From NCBI RefSeq assembly GCF_000164695.2, contig NC_014643.1:1798001-1862000 (forward strand): a DNA stretch of 64,000 nucleotides, read 5' to 3'. The notes under the pieces are model-generated. The model ran no database searches. It worked only from the letters and a program-made list of their open reading frames with translations, and had not been told where the DNA came from. Shown one piece after another: positions 34,940 through 43,551 of this stretch. The stretch comes from Rothia dentocariosa ATCC 17931. Lineage in GTDB: Bacteria; Actinomycetota; Actinomycetes; Actinomycetales; Micrococcaceae. The stretch's first letter is position 1; every line of letters begins with the position of its first letter. Both the position numbers and the translations under genes were made by a program.

Positions 34940-36604
34940 CTATAATCCGCCGAAAAGCCTGGAAAAATCTTGCCACCAGGCGGCCTGCAGCACTGATGTG
35001 GCGAGCATCCAGCCCGTAAAACCAGCCGCCATAAAGAGAACGACCACCACTAATGCGGCGAGGCTCCACGCTGTAGCTGAAGGTGGCTCGGCAAGAGACT
35101 CGGTAGGGAATCGAGGATCAAGAATGTGCCGACGTTCGCGCTCCTGCGTTTGAGAAATCCAGCTTTGTTCAGAGTCTAGAGAGGAATTTTGCTCCTGGTT
35201 TGCTTGGACAGGAACACTTGAATTCCGGCGATCATATATTCGTTGCGGATCTGCATAGGCAGAGAACGATTCATCATCTAGCTGCTCTTTGGACATAGAC
35301 TTTTCTTGCTGAGGAACGTGCTGAGTGGAAGGTGATTCTGATCGTGGTACTGGCGATGGCTCTGGTTGTAGCGCGTTATGGAGATTCGCTGGTGCACTAG
35401 GGGTTGAAGATGGGGGAGATATTAGGCTCTCGTCGGGACCATGTGGTTCTGGACCAATACCGATATGCCCTTGTTCATGGACAGCAGGGGAGAGAGGGAC
35501 ACCGAAATCGTCAATTACTGAATTCTCTGCATCTACGTCGAGAATCAAATCTACCGCGCTGCCGTACGCGCTAATAGGAGTATCACGCACCATTTGCGCC
35601 ATGCCGCTGCGCTCAGCAATATCACCCACCTCATCCCAAAGTGCAAGCTCGGGAGGTTCAAGATGCGGGGAACGCCATGCACGATCTTTAGGAGTCATCC
35701 GCTGGGCTATCTCGGATAAAGCAGTGAAAAGTTCCGTGGCGTCCTCGGGGCGTGCATCCGCTTGTTTACGTGTGCACCACCTGATAATCCCCGCTATATC
35801 GGGGTCGATTCCCGGAGCTACTTCCGTAATTGGAGGCATCTCAATGTTGGCGTTGTGGTAGAGAACCTGTTGATCGTTGTGTAAACCGGTAAACGGTAAA
35901 CGACCGGAGAAAATACGGTACATCATAACGCCCAGCGCAAAAATATCCGCTGGAGCACCAACACGTCCTTGCGGGTCTAAAATTTCAGGCGCCACATAGG
36001 CGGGGGTACCCATAAGAACCCCAGAGTCATATTGGTCGTTGCGGCGTGTAAGACCAAAATCTGCTAACTTAATGCGCCGCTGAGTATCTAAAAGAATATT
36101 CCCCGGCTTCATATCGAGGTGAACATACCGATGCGCATGCACCTCTGAAAGCCCTTCAACAACGGGAAGCAAAATTTCAAGACCTTCCCCCATAGACAGC
36201 GCTTGGCGAGAGCGAAGGAGCTGGCTGAGCGTACACCCATAAACGTACTCCAAAGCGATATACATAATGCGCTGCCCCTGAAGATACTCGGTACCTGAAG
36301 ACAACACACCTACTGTGTGACCCCCGCCAATTTTACGCAGAGAGCTTTCCTCACGATGGAATTTTTGCCTGTTCTCCGCTTGTTCGGCAAGTTCGGGTGT
36401 AAGCACTTTAATAGCTACGGGATTATTCGACCACAAGTCAGAAGCGTAATAGACTTCACTCATGCCTCCGCGGGCTATCATTCGTCCCATGAGGTAGTGC
36501 TTTTCGAGCACTTGACCGGTTAACCGCAGCGGCTGCTTATGATTCGTTTGGGGAGCAGGACCGGGCACAGAGGAACCGGAATTAGGCTGTGGAGTATGAC
36601 TCAT
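34940..36604 (-). CDS. pknL: Serine/threonine protein kinase, PknL-like
   Basis: A membrane-anchored Hanks-type kinase of 554 aa. The kinase domain spans about residues 35-300 with ATP loop ARGGMSEVYYA, Lys66 (AIKVL), catalytic loop HLDMKPGNIL (Asp164) and DFG at 182-184. The residue before the catalytic Asp is Leu163 instead of Arg, so this is a non-RD kinase. A Pro/Ser/Gln-rich juxtamembrane stretch leads to one membrane segment near the C-terminus (ALVVVVLFMAAGFTGWML) with only a short external tail and no PASTA repeats, as in PknL. It diverges from a Rv2175c-type gene, the known PknL partner in mycobacteria. Confidence 0.88.
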   Translation of the reverse strand: MSHTPQPNSGSSVPGPAPQTNHKQPLRLTGQVLEKHYLMGRMIARGGMSEVYYASDLWSNNPVAIKVLTPELAEQAENRQKFHREESSLRKIGGGHTVGVLSSGTEYLQGQRIMYIALEYVYGCTLSQLLRSRQALSMGEGLEILLPVVEGLSEVHAHRYVHLDMKPGNILLDTQRRIKLADFGLTRRNDQYDSGVLMGTPAYVAPEILDPQGRVGAPADIFALGVMMYRIFSGRLPFTGLHNDQQVLYHNANIEMPPITEVAPGIDPDIAGIIRWCTRKQADARPEDATELFTALSEIAQRMTPKDRAWRSPHLEPPELALWDEVGDIAERSGMAQMVRDTPISAYGSAVDLILDVDAENSVIDDFGVPLSPAVHEQGHIGIGPEPHGPDESLISPPSSTPSAPANLHNALQPEPSPVPRSESPSTQHVPQQEKSMSKEQLDDESFSAYADPQRIYDRRNSSVPVQANQEQNSSLDSEQSWISQTQERERRHILDPRFPTESLAEPPSATAWSLAALVVVVLFMAAGFTGWMLATSVLQAAWWQDFSRLFGGL

Positions 36605-36801
36605 AGTGATAAAAATTTTAGGCGATGCATTTGAATGATGCGACCCTATTTGTCATGTCGGAACCTAACCCTCAGCAGATTTTCAGGAAAGGTGTATACC
36701 TATGATTTAGTCGTAGGCTAGATGAGCACGCTACTTGCAACACACCAGCTTGCGGCACGGAATAAGTGGTAATTGATTAGGCTCTCTGGCACTCTTAAAG
36801 G
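36605..36801. promoter_or_regulatory. Divergent promoter region, pknL and Rv2175c-like gene
   Basis: 197 bases between divergent starts. The Rv2175c-like GTG is preceded directly by TTAAAG, which could be a -10 of a leaderless transcript. Confidence 0.35.
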
Positions 36802-37170
36802 GTGACTAACGAAAATATTGCTCAGACCTTTGCCCTTGTAGGCGAGTGGGTCACTATTCCAGAGATCTCTGAGATCCTCGATCTGAAGATCACTCGCATA
36901 CATAATCTTCTTTCTGACGGGTCTTTGATAGCCTTGCGCGATCCCGAAACCAACGTGCGTAAAGTCCCCGCACTCTTTTTGAACGGGAACCGCGTCTTGG
37001 AATCTTTAAAGGGAACTCTAGTCGTACTCAAAGACTCAGGGTTCAGCGATGAAGAAGCAATCGTCTGGCTATACACGGATGATGACTCTCTTCCTGGGCG
37101 CCCTATTGATGCTTTGAAAGACGGACGCAAGACAGAGATCCGCCGTCGCGCACAGGCGCTTGCCTGGTAA
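36802..37170 (+). CDS. Rv2175c-family DNA-binding protein
   Basis: A 122-aa protein with a winged helix near its start (EISEILDLKITRIHNLLSDG) and the ending typical of the Rv2175c family (KTEIRRRAQALAW, with RPIDAL before it). In Mycobacterium tuberculosis this protein binds DNA and is phosphorylated by PknL on an N-terminal threonine, which reduces binding; here Thr2 and Thr9 lie in the same tail. It is divergent from pknL, as in mycobacteria. The GTG at 36802 has no properly spaced ribosome binding site, so it may be translated leaderless. No downstream alternative start keeps the family N-terminus. Confidence 0.82.
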   Translation: MTNENIAQTFALVGEWVTIPEISEILDLKITRIHNLLSDGSLIALRDPETNVRKVPALFLNGNRVLESLKGTLVVLKDSGFSDEEAIVWLYTDDDSLPGRPIDALKDGRKTEIRRRAQALAW

Positions 37171-37233
37171 AACAAAACTAAGAAGAGTTTTTATCAAGAT
37201 CGAGTTCCAACGGTACCCGAAAAATATATAGTT

Positions 37234-37267
37234 ATGCGGCGCATCTAACAGCTTGGACGCGCCGCAT
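37234..37267 (-). terminator. Terminator of the polyprenyl synthetase gene
   Basis: ATGCGGCGC (37234-37242) pairs with GCGCCGCAT (37259-37267); on the - strand a T-rich tail (ATATATTTTTC) follows. It serves the convergent pair. Confidence 0.7.
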
Positions 37268-37279
37268 CACCATTCTCTA

Positions 37280-38422
37280 CTAAGCTTTACGGTGCAGCGC
37301 CTTAGCCGCTATAGCGCTGAGCGCGCAGCGTATCGGCTCGGATACCGGCAGCGCATGAAGAGCAGTATCTACAGCTTCTGACTTCTGAGCGATAAGCTCT
37401 TCGACATGCTCTAGAGCCCCAGAGCCTATCATAAGCTCTCGGATTTTAGAGATTTGCTGGTTCGTGAGTTCCGGGTTCCCTAAGGCGCCTTCAAGCATCC
37501 TGCGGTCTTCAGCAGAGATATTTTGTGTTGTTAGCGCTATGAGAACGGTGCGTTTTCCCTCACGAATATCATCTCCGGCGGGTTTGCCTGTGGCGCTAGG
37601 TTCTCCAAAGACACCAAGTTCATCATCACGAAGCTGAAATCCTTCTCCCAGCGGAAGTCCGAAAGCACGATATTTCCCAAGAATCGGGTGGTCTTGATGC
37701 GCGATTGCGGTGAGTGCTAAAGCCCCTCCTAAGACGAGTGGGTGCTCACAGGAGTACTTTGCGGATTTGTATTGAATAACACGGTGAGCACGAGCGAGAG
37801 CGTTCTCAGGAGTCTCTGCTGGAATAACTTCGGAAAGCACATCAAGGTATTGGCCAGCCATAACTTCGGTACGCATAGTATCGAAGATGTTTCGCGCTTC
37901 GGTGCCGGATAAAGCACCTTCTCCGATGGATGAGAACATCTGTTCCGACCACGAAAGGCACAGATCGCCCGCGATGATTCCACCGGTTAGTCCGTAGTTG
38001 AAAGTATCGCCCACCCATGAGTTCTGGATGTGCTGTGTTTCAAACTTTTTATGTACTGAGGGCTTTCCGCGGCGTGTATCAGAGCGATCGATAATATCGT
38101 CGTGAATAAGAGCCGCTGATTGAAAGAGCTCAAGGGCAGCCCCTGCTCGAATAATAGGGGCAGGAGCCGACCCTTCGAGTATGGAGTCTCCTCCAGCACC
38201 TCGCCATCCCCAATAGCTCAGAAGAGCCCGGAGACGTTTCCCCCCGGAAGAGAGCGACTCGATAGCTTCAAGAAGGGGCAGTGCATCGTGAGATATAGCG
38301 GTCAGCAGAGTGCGTTGTTGTGCGAAAAATTCTGACATAGTAGCTTCGACTGCGCGTAGGTAAGCTTCTTGCTCAGACTTAACGCCGTCGCTGAGATTTT
38401 CAGGTTTCGGCTGTTCTGCCAT
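37280..38422 (-). CDS. Polyprenyl diphosphate synthase (geranylgeranyl-type)
   Basis: It makes a prenyl diphosphate from isopentenyl diphosphate units, cytoplasmic. The first Asp-rich motif is LIHDDIIDRSDTRRG and the second is LRDDELGVFGE, in 380 aa; SSGGKRLRALLSYWGW is the family start region. The frame opens at 38473, but AAGGA before the ATG at 38422 (MAEQPKPEN) selects the shorter form. It matches the idsA-type gene (Rv2173 region) next to pknL. Chain length cannot be fixed by eye; products of C20 for carotenoids or menaquinone precursors are likely. It diverges from dinB. Confidence 0.87.
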   Translation of the reverse strand: MAEQPKPENLSDGVKSEQEAYLRAVEATMSEFFAQQRTLLTAISHDALPLLEAIESLSSGGKRLRALLSYWGWRGAGGDSILEGSAPAPIIRAGAALELFQSAALIHDDIIDRSDTRRGKPSVHKKFETQHIQNSWVGDTFNYGLTGGIIAGDLCLSWSEQMFSSIGEGALSGTEARNIFDTMRTEVMAGQYLDVLSEVIPAETPENALARAHRVIQYKSAKYSCEHPLVLGGALALTAIAHQDHPILGKYRAFGLPLGEGFQLRDDELGVFGEPSATGKPAGDDIREGKRTVLIALTTQNISAEDRRMLEGALGNPELTNQQISKIRELMIGSGALEHVEELIAQKSEAVDTALHALPVSEPIRCALSAIAAKALHRKA

Positions 38423-38590
38423 GTTTGTGTTCCTTAGGGGAGTGCGCGCGAATACTCCTCTAGAGTAAAGCACCGGTCGATATTTGCGAATATTATAACC
38501 TTCCTAAGGTCTGAGGTTTCTATAATGTAGAATACAAGTACTAATTATAGAATATATATGCTATTATATTGTGAATTGGGAAGGAGGGGT

Positions 38591-39925
38591 ATGAACCAGC
38601 AGCAGGGGCGCGTTGTTATGCATCTTGATATGGACGCTTTTTTCGTTAATGTGGAGCTTCTGGAGAGCCCCGAATTACAGGGTGCACCTATCATCGTTGC
38701 TCCACAGGGGCCTCGCGCCGTGGTGTGTTCTTCCTCGTATGAGGCTCGCATATATGGAGTTCGTTCTGGTATGCCCCTTTCACGAGCTCTTTCTCTATGT
38801 CCTGCTGCTGTGGTCATGCCTCTTCGCGGTAACTATAGGTATTATTCGCAGGCTGTTATGGATATTTTGCGTGCAGAAAGCCCGTTGGTAGAACAGGTAA
38901 GCGTGGACGAAGCTTTTGTGGATCTCACGGGTGCAGTTATCCATGGAACGAGTCCTGTAGATATCGCTCAGCGTGTGCGTTCACGAATTGCGGAGGAATT
39001 TCATCTGCCAAGCTCGGCAGGCATTTCCGTCAATAAACTTATTGCCAAGATGGCTTCGACCGGTAGTAAACCTAACGGGCTATGGGTGGTTCCTCCCGCA
39101 AAAGTCCGTGAGTTTTTAGATCCACTTCCTGTCTCAAAGCTCTGGGGTGTAGGGTCTAAAAGTGCTGCAGCCCTCGGTAAATACGGTATTACAACAATTG
39201 CTGGTTTACGCGAACTCGACATAAGCTGGCTGCGTGCACGGTTCGGACGAGCTGCTGGAGAGCACCTTTGGGCTACATCTCGTGGGCTCGATAGCCGTGA
39301 TGTTGTGCCCTATCGTGAAGAGAAAAGTATAGGCGCTGAGCACACATTCGGGACTGATACTACGTCGGGGTATGAGATTACAGATGCTTTGCGCTCGCTT
39401 TCGTTTAAAGTGGGTATACGTTTGCGCCGTGCACGTAAGCTGGCAGGTTCTCTCAGCCTCAAAATTCGGTATGAAGGATTTGAGACTCATACGAAATCTG
39501 TGCCGTTGTCAGTTTCTTGCGACTCAGGTATGGAAATTTATCGGGCATCTCATGCTGCACTGCGCGGGATGGGGCTTTTGGCCTTTTCTGCTGAGCAGTC
39601 TCAGGAGTATGCGACACGCGCTATTCGCCTCATTGGTGTTCGCGCCGAAAAACTTGAACGTAGTGAGCTCGGAGTGCAGTATCCACTCTTCGACGATGCA
39701 ATACTGTTAGATTTAGAGGCAGGTTCTAAACATCTTGAAGATACTGTGGGTGATGATAGATTCAGGCCTGGTGCTTGGAGTGGAATCCGCAATGCTCCTG
39801 ACTGGAGCGCAGTGGAACATGCTCTCGATAGTATCCGTCAGAAGTTTACTGATGCAGCTGTTTCTAGTGCTTCTGATCTTTCATATATTCACAAGAGCAG
39901 CCCAGAAAAACAGAAAACTTCTTAG
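38591..39925 (+). CDS. dinB: DNA polymerase IV (Y-family)
   Basis: A translesion polymerase of 444 aa. The palm motif VVMHLDMDAFFVNVE and the second catalytic motif EQVSVDEAFVDLTG carry the acidic residues, HhH motifs follow around LWGVGSKSAAALGKYGI, and a little-finger domain ends about residue 370. The rest is a weakly conserved tail; no clear clamp-binding motif was recognised at its end. GGAAGGAGG precedes the ATG at 38591; the frame upstream to 38558 is not used. The upstream 168 bases to idsA are AT-rich and hold both promoters; no SOS box was recognised. Confidence 0.92.
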   Translation: MNQQQGRVVMHLDMDAFFVNVELLESPELQGAPIIVAPQGPRAVVCSSSYEARIYGVRSGMPLSRALSLCPAAVVMPLRGNYRYYSQAVMDILRAESPLVEQVSVDEAFVDLTGAVIHGTSPVDIAQRVRSRIAEEFHLPSSAGISVNKLIAKMASTGSKPNGLWVVPPAKVREFLDPLPVSKLWGVGSKSAAALGKYGITTIAGLRELDISWLRARFGRAAGEHLWATSRGLDSRDVVPYREEKSIGAEHTFGTDTTSGYEITDALRSLSFKVGIRLRRARKLAGSLSLKIRYEGFETHTKSVPLSVSCDSGMEIYRASHAALRGMGLLAFSAEQSQEYATRAIRLIGVRAEKLERSELGVQYPLFDDAILLDLEAGSKHLEDTVGDDRFRPGAWSGIRNAPDWSAVEHALDSIRQKFTDAAVSSASDLSYIHKSSPEKQKTS

Positions 39926-39962
39926 GGGAGCGCTCTGGAGTATAGGGGAGTAAAAAGTGGAG
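39926..39962 (+). promoter_or_regulatory. GGGAG/TGGAG repeat array after dinB
   Basis: GGGAG or TGGAG occurs at 39926, 39936, 39946 and 39958 (steps of 10, 10 and 12). It resembles the MraZ-type repeats upstream of mraZ and begins right after the dinB stop, about 220 bases before the DUF3040 gene. Confidence 0.4.
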
Positions 39963-40181
39963 GGAATCGAAGGATCTGGGGTAGAAAAATCTGTCCTGAG
40001 GTGAATCTTCCCATAAAGAGTGTAAAAAAGACCATATTTGGTTAGAGAAGAAAATTTTCACGCGAGCGAGCGGTAGGTATCTTAAAAAAGGATTGCGGGG
40101 TAGTATAAAAGCAACGGAGTGTTGTAGGTTTAGGATAGACGAATAAGCACTCATGTCACCGGTTCGTTCAAGGAGAATGAA

Positions 40182-40601
40182 ATGGCACTTTCTGAGCGTG
40201 AACAGAAGGTTCTCGACCAGCTCGAAGAACTGATGAGCGCTGAGGATCCACATTTTGCGTCATCAATGTCATCAACGGGTAATACAGCTCCCGTATTTAG
40301 TGCCCGACACATGGCTCTCGGCATTTTAGGCGTGTTAGCTGGGTTGGGTATTATTATCGGTGCCGTTGCCTCAAAGATGATATGGCTGGGCATTATTGGA
40401 TTTATTATTGCTGCCGGTGGTGTTTATTTGGCGACAACAAGTAAGAAGACTCCGGTGGATTCGTTCTTAGGAGACAAGGCGCAGGGAGCAACCCAAGCTC
40501 GCCAGGAAGGTGCGGGTTCTTCTGAAAAATCTACAAAGCAGTCGAAGTTCATGTCTCGCCTCGAAGAGCGTTGGGACGATCGTAACCGTGGTGAAAACTA
40601 A
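40182..40601 (+). CDS. DUF3040 membrane protein
   Basis: A 139-aa protein with the DUF3040 start MALSEREQKVLDQLEELM, two membrane segments at about 43-62 and 66-85 separated by two or three residues, and a charged cytoplasmic tail. Function is unknown; the gene commonly lies just upstream of mraZ in actinobacteria (Rv2169c in mycobacteria), so a link to envelope or division is plausible. AAGGAG precedes the ATG. A 15-bp stem terminator follows, separating it from the dcw cluster. Confidence 0.88.
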   Translation: MALSEREQKVLDQLEELMSAEDPHFASSMSSTGNTAPVFSARHMALGILGVLAGLGIIIGAVASKMIWLGIIGFIIAAGGVYLATTSKKTPVDSFLGDKAQGATQARQEGAGSSEKSTKQSKFMSRLEERWDDRNRGEN

Positions 40602-40647
40602 CTTTTGATGATTTAAATTTTACTAATAAGTTTAAAGAAACGTCCGA

Positions 40648-40682
40648 GAGGGCGAGTGGTTTTTGATAAACCACTCGCCCTC
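40648..40682 (+). terminator. Terminator of the DUF3040 gene
   Basis: A perfect 15-bp stem (40648-40662 and 40668-40682, GAGGGCGAGTGGTTT) with a 5-base loop, followed by TTTGG. Confidence 0.85.
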
Positions 40683-40748
40683 TTTGGCGCTTAAAACTAA
40701 GGAAAAGCTGTGTTCTTTCTGAGAAAAATCCTCATGAGGTAGGAATAG

Positions 40749-40773
40749 TGGAGCAAAATGGAGTAAAGTGGAG
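40749..40773 (+). promoter_or_regulatory. MraZ-binding repeats in the mraZ promoter
   Basis: TGGAG occurs at 40749-40753, 40759-40763 and 40769-40773, exactly one helical turn (10 bp) apart. E. coli MraZ binds TGGG-type direct repeats with the same spacing upstream of its own gene, so this is a likely autoregulatory site. Confidence 0.75.
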
Positions 40774-40847
40774 GGGAAGATAGTTTCAGGGGTAGACATG
40801 CCTAATTGGAGTCGCGGGTATTCCGCTTGTCAGGAAAGGGGTGCCGC

Positions 40848-41279
40848 ATGTTTCTTGGAACATATACACCCCGCCTGGACACCAAGGGGCGCATCATCCT
40901 GCCAGCGAAATTTCGCGATGAGCTATCAGCTGGTCTCGTGCTAACACGCGGTCAGGAACGCTGCCTATACGTGTTTCCTGTCGCCGAGTTTGAGCGTATC
41001 CACGAAACGATGCGAAGCTCTCCGCTTCCTGGGCGGCAAGCACGTGACTTTATGCGCATGTTCCTTTCGGGAGCTTCTGATGAGGTGCCTGATAAGCAGG
41101 GACGTGTAACGATCCCGCCTGTGCTGCGTGAGTATGCAGGTCTGTCGCAAGAGCTGACTGTGATTGGTTCAGGAAGCCGTGCGGAAATCTGGGACTCCAA
41201 AGCATGGGAAGAATATATGGCACAGACAGAAGCAGAATTTGCGTCGTTGGACGAAGATCCTTTCGCCCCAATTCTGTAA
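40848..41279 (+). CDS. mraZ: Transcriptional regulator MraZ
   Basis: A 143-aa ring-forming DNA-binding protein with two SpoVT/AbrB-like halves: [20 protein letters not shown] at the start and [18 protein letters not shown] in the second half. It opens the dcw cluster and usually regulates it. The frame goes back to a TTG at 40806, but AGGAAAGGGG at 40832-40841 and the invariant family start select the ATG at 40848. Three TGGAG repeats upstream are its probable binding sites. Confidence 0.95.
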   Translation: MFLGTYTPRLDTKGRIILPAKFRDELSAGLVLTRGQERCLYVFPVAEFERIHETMRSSPLPGRQARDFMRMFLSGASDEVPDKQGRVTIPPVLREYAGLSQELTVIGSGSRAEIWDSKAWEEYMAQTEAEFASLDEDPFAPIL

Positions 41280-41365
41280 TGACTATGTCACCACACAGTT
41301 TTGTTGCCCCAAACGTAACCTGTGATCCGCTGTGAACGACCGCTAGAGCTATGGGAAGGAGCATC

Positions 41366-42445
41366 ATGATCGCCGAGTCTCACTCACTTACCGGCGTGGT
41401 TGCCCCAACGCACGATGTTTCGACATCCCCCAATGCTGTATCTGGCGACCCTGGATATCGGGAAGGGCTTTTGGGGCAGCTTTCACAACGACAGGCACAG
41501 GAACGCCATGTTCCGGTTATGCTCGATCGTTGCCTGGAGCTGTTGGAACCCGCTATTTCGCGTCAGGATGCGGTTGTCATTGACGGGACTTTGGGTATGG
41601 GGGGTCATACAGAAGCAATGCTTGAAAGGTTCTCCAACCTAACAGTTATCGGCATAGACCGTGACGCACAGGCACATGCTATTGCTGTCGAACGTCTGGC
41701 GCGTTTTGGAGATCGCTTCGTGCCTGTGCACACCGTATATGACCATATAGAAGATGCGATGTCTGCGGCGGGAGTCACCTCTGTAGATGGCGTTCTTCTG
41801 GATCTAGGCGTGTCTTCGATGCAGCTGGACGAGCGTTCCCGTGGGTTCGCGTATTCCTATGATGCACCTTTGGACATGCGCATGAACGGTGATGATGAGC
41901 TAACTGCCCGCATCGTTGTCAATGAGTACAGCGAGAATCAGCTGCGTCGCATCATCAAAAACTGGGGTGAGGAGAAATTCGCTGCCCGTATTGCCCAGCA
42001 TATTGTGGAACAGCGAAAACACACACCCTTCACCACGACTGGGGAACTGGTAGCTGCCATTCAGAAGGCTGTACCCGCTGCAGCACAGCGCAAGGGCGGT
42101 CATCCGGCTAAGAGAACTTTCCAGGCTTTGCGTATCGAGGTTAATCATGAGCTAGAAGCTCTTGAACGGGCGGTTCCTGCGGCTTTGGATGCTCTGAGAC
42201 TCGGCGGTCGTTTTGTCGCTATGAGCTATCACAGCCTTGAAGACAAAATCGTCAAACGTGCTTTGACCGAGGCTGCTACGTCGAAGGCCCCTAAAGGCTT
42301 TCCCGTGGAGCTTGACGAACATCAGCCGACGATAAGAGTTATTACCCGCGGTGCAGAGCCGCCTACAGAGGCTGAAATCGCCGAAAACCCGCGTGCAGCA
42401 AGCGCTAAACTGCGTGCCGGAGAAAAAATCAAAGTATCCAGCTGA
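41366..42445 (+). CDS. rsmH: 16S rRNA (cytosine(1402)-N4)-methyltransferase
   Basis: It methylates N4 of C1402 in 16S rRNA using S-adenosylmethionine. The SAM loop [31 protein letters not shown] and [15 protein letters not shown] are family signatures. GGAAGGAG places the start at the ATG at 41366 (359 aa); an ATG five codons earlier overlaps that site. The N-terminal 45 residues are longer than in E. coli and variable. It lies 86 bases after mraZ and is followed by ftsL, the usual order. Confidence 0.95.
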   Translation: MIAESHSLTGVVAPTHDVSTSPNAVSGDPGYREGLLGQLSQRQAQERHVPVMLDRCLELLEPAISRQDAVVIDGTLGMGGHTEAMLERFSNLTVIGIDRDAQAHAIAVERLARFGDRFVPVHTVYDHIEDAMSAAGVTSVDGVLLDLGVSSMQLDERSRGFAYSYDAPLDMRMNGDDELTARIVVNEYSENQLRRIIKNWGEEKFAARIAQHIVEQRKHTPFTTTGELVAAIQKAVPAAAQRKGGHPAKRTFQALRIEVNHELEALERAVPAALDALRLGGRFVAMSYHSLEDKIVKRALTEAATSKAPKGFPVELDEHQPTIRVITRGAEPPTEAEIAENPRAASAKLRAGEKIKVSS

Positions 42446-42523
42446 ATCTCTAAGACAGCTTAACTCTCCCGGCACATCTACCTAATTGGCATAACAACAG
42501 ATACAGACTTGAAAGAGTAGGAT

Positions 42524-43501
42524 ATGACCCCTCCGCAACACTCTCCGAGCGTTACCACTCCCGAAGCGCCGACTGTAACCGGCGTAGAGGAGACGCCCCG
42601 CGCTGCCACTCAGCGCAGGGGAACTCGGAACGCTAATTTGCGTATTATTCCTGAGCATAAACCTGCTCAGAAACACCCAACGCGCCGGGGTGTACCGGGG
42701 CGGAATAAACCTGCGTCAAACGTGAAAAGCCGTGTTTCTCAAATCCAGGTTCCACGTACTTCTGTAACTTCTGATACGCACGCTCGAATTGCTCATCGTG
42801 CACAGAACCGGTTGTCGGAACATGTAACCGCATACGCTGGTCCGCGCACTGGCGGTGCTCAGCATCCGCGTACTATCGGATACCCGGCGAAATCTGCATA
42901 CCCAGCTCGTTCGATTGCGGCTAAGAGCTCACGAGTAAAAGCCCAGGCTCGGGAGACTCGTCGTGTACCGCTTGCCCTGTCACTGGTACGTCCGCGAAGC
43001 TGGAGTCCTGTGGCGTTGGTGGGTGTATTTGTTGCTATCCCGTTGACCTTGGTCTTTATCTTGATGCTCAATATCTTGATCGCAACCCGTCAATACGACC
43101 TTGTGGACTTGCGTACCCAAGAGCAAACACTGACCCAAGAGAACCAAGCCCTGCAACAAGAAATTGGGTACCAACAGGCCCCGCAAAACTTGGCGAACCG
43201 TGCAAGCTCGCTGGGTATGCATGCGACGGATATTCCGGCAACTTTGGATATCAACAGCGGGCAGATTAACGGCACGGCTACTCCTGTAGCGAAGCCTAAA
43301 GATGATGCCCCGGGCGCTCGCAACCTCGTGGATGCCCCCGCCGTTCCCAGTCAGGGGAGTCGCGCTTCGACATCTGCAACGCCGAGTGCAGCACCGTCTG
43401 CATCGGCGGATAAACAGCAACCGGCTTCGAGTGCGTCTGCTTCATCGTCGGCGTCTGCAAAACCCTCGGCATCCACTAACCCTTCAGCATCTCAACGATA
43501 G
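42524..43501 (+). CDS. ftsL: FtsL-type cell division protein
   Basis: A bitopic septal protein that joins FtsQ and FtsB to activate FtsWI. A single membrane helix (ALVGVFVAIPLTLVFILMLN, about residues 164-183) is followed by a coiled-coil stretch rich in Gln/Leu (EQTLTQENQALQQEIGY). About 160 N-terminal residues are basic and Arg/Thr/Pro rich and the C-terminus is Ala/Ser rich, so it is much longer (325 aa) than the 100-residue E. coli protein; both tails look disordered. Identity rests mainly on position between rsmH and ftsI and on this layout. Confidence 0.8.
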   Translation: MTPPQHSPSVTTPEAPTVTGVEETPRAATQRRGTRNANLRIIPEHKPAQKHPTRRGVPGRNKPASNVKSRVSQIQVPRTSVTSDTHARIAHRAQNRLSEHVTAYAGPRTGGAQHPRTIGYPAKSAYPARSIAAKSSRVKAQARETRRVPLALSLVRPRSWSPVALVGVFVAIPLTLVFILMLNILIATRQYDLVDLRTQEQTLTQENQALQQEIGYQQAPQNLANRASSLGMHATDIPATLDINSGQINGTATPVAKPKDDAPGARNLVDAPAVPSQGSRASTSATPSAAPSASADKQQPASSASASSSASAKPSASTNPSASQR

Positions 43502-43551
43502 TATATTGGTGGGGACTGGAACGAACTGTTTAAGAGTTTGAAAGGACACCT

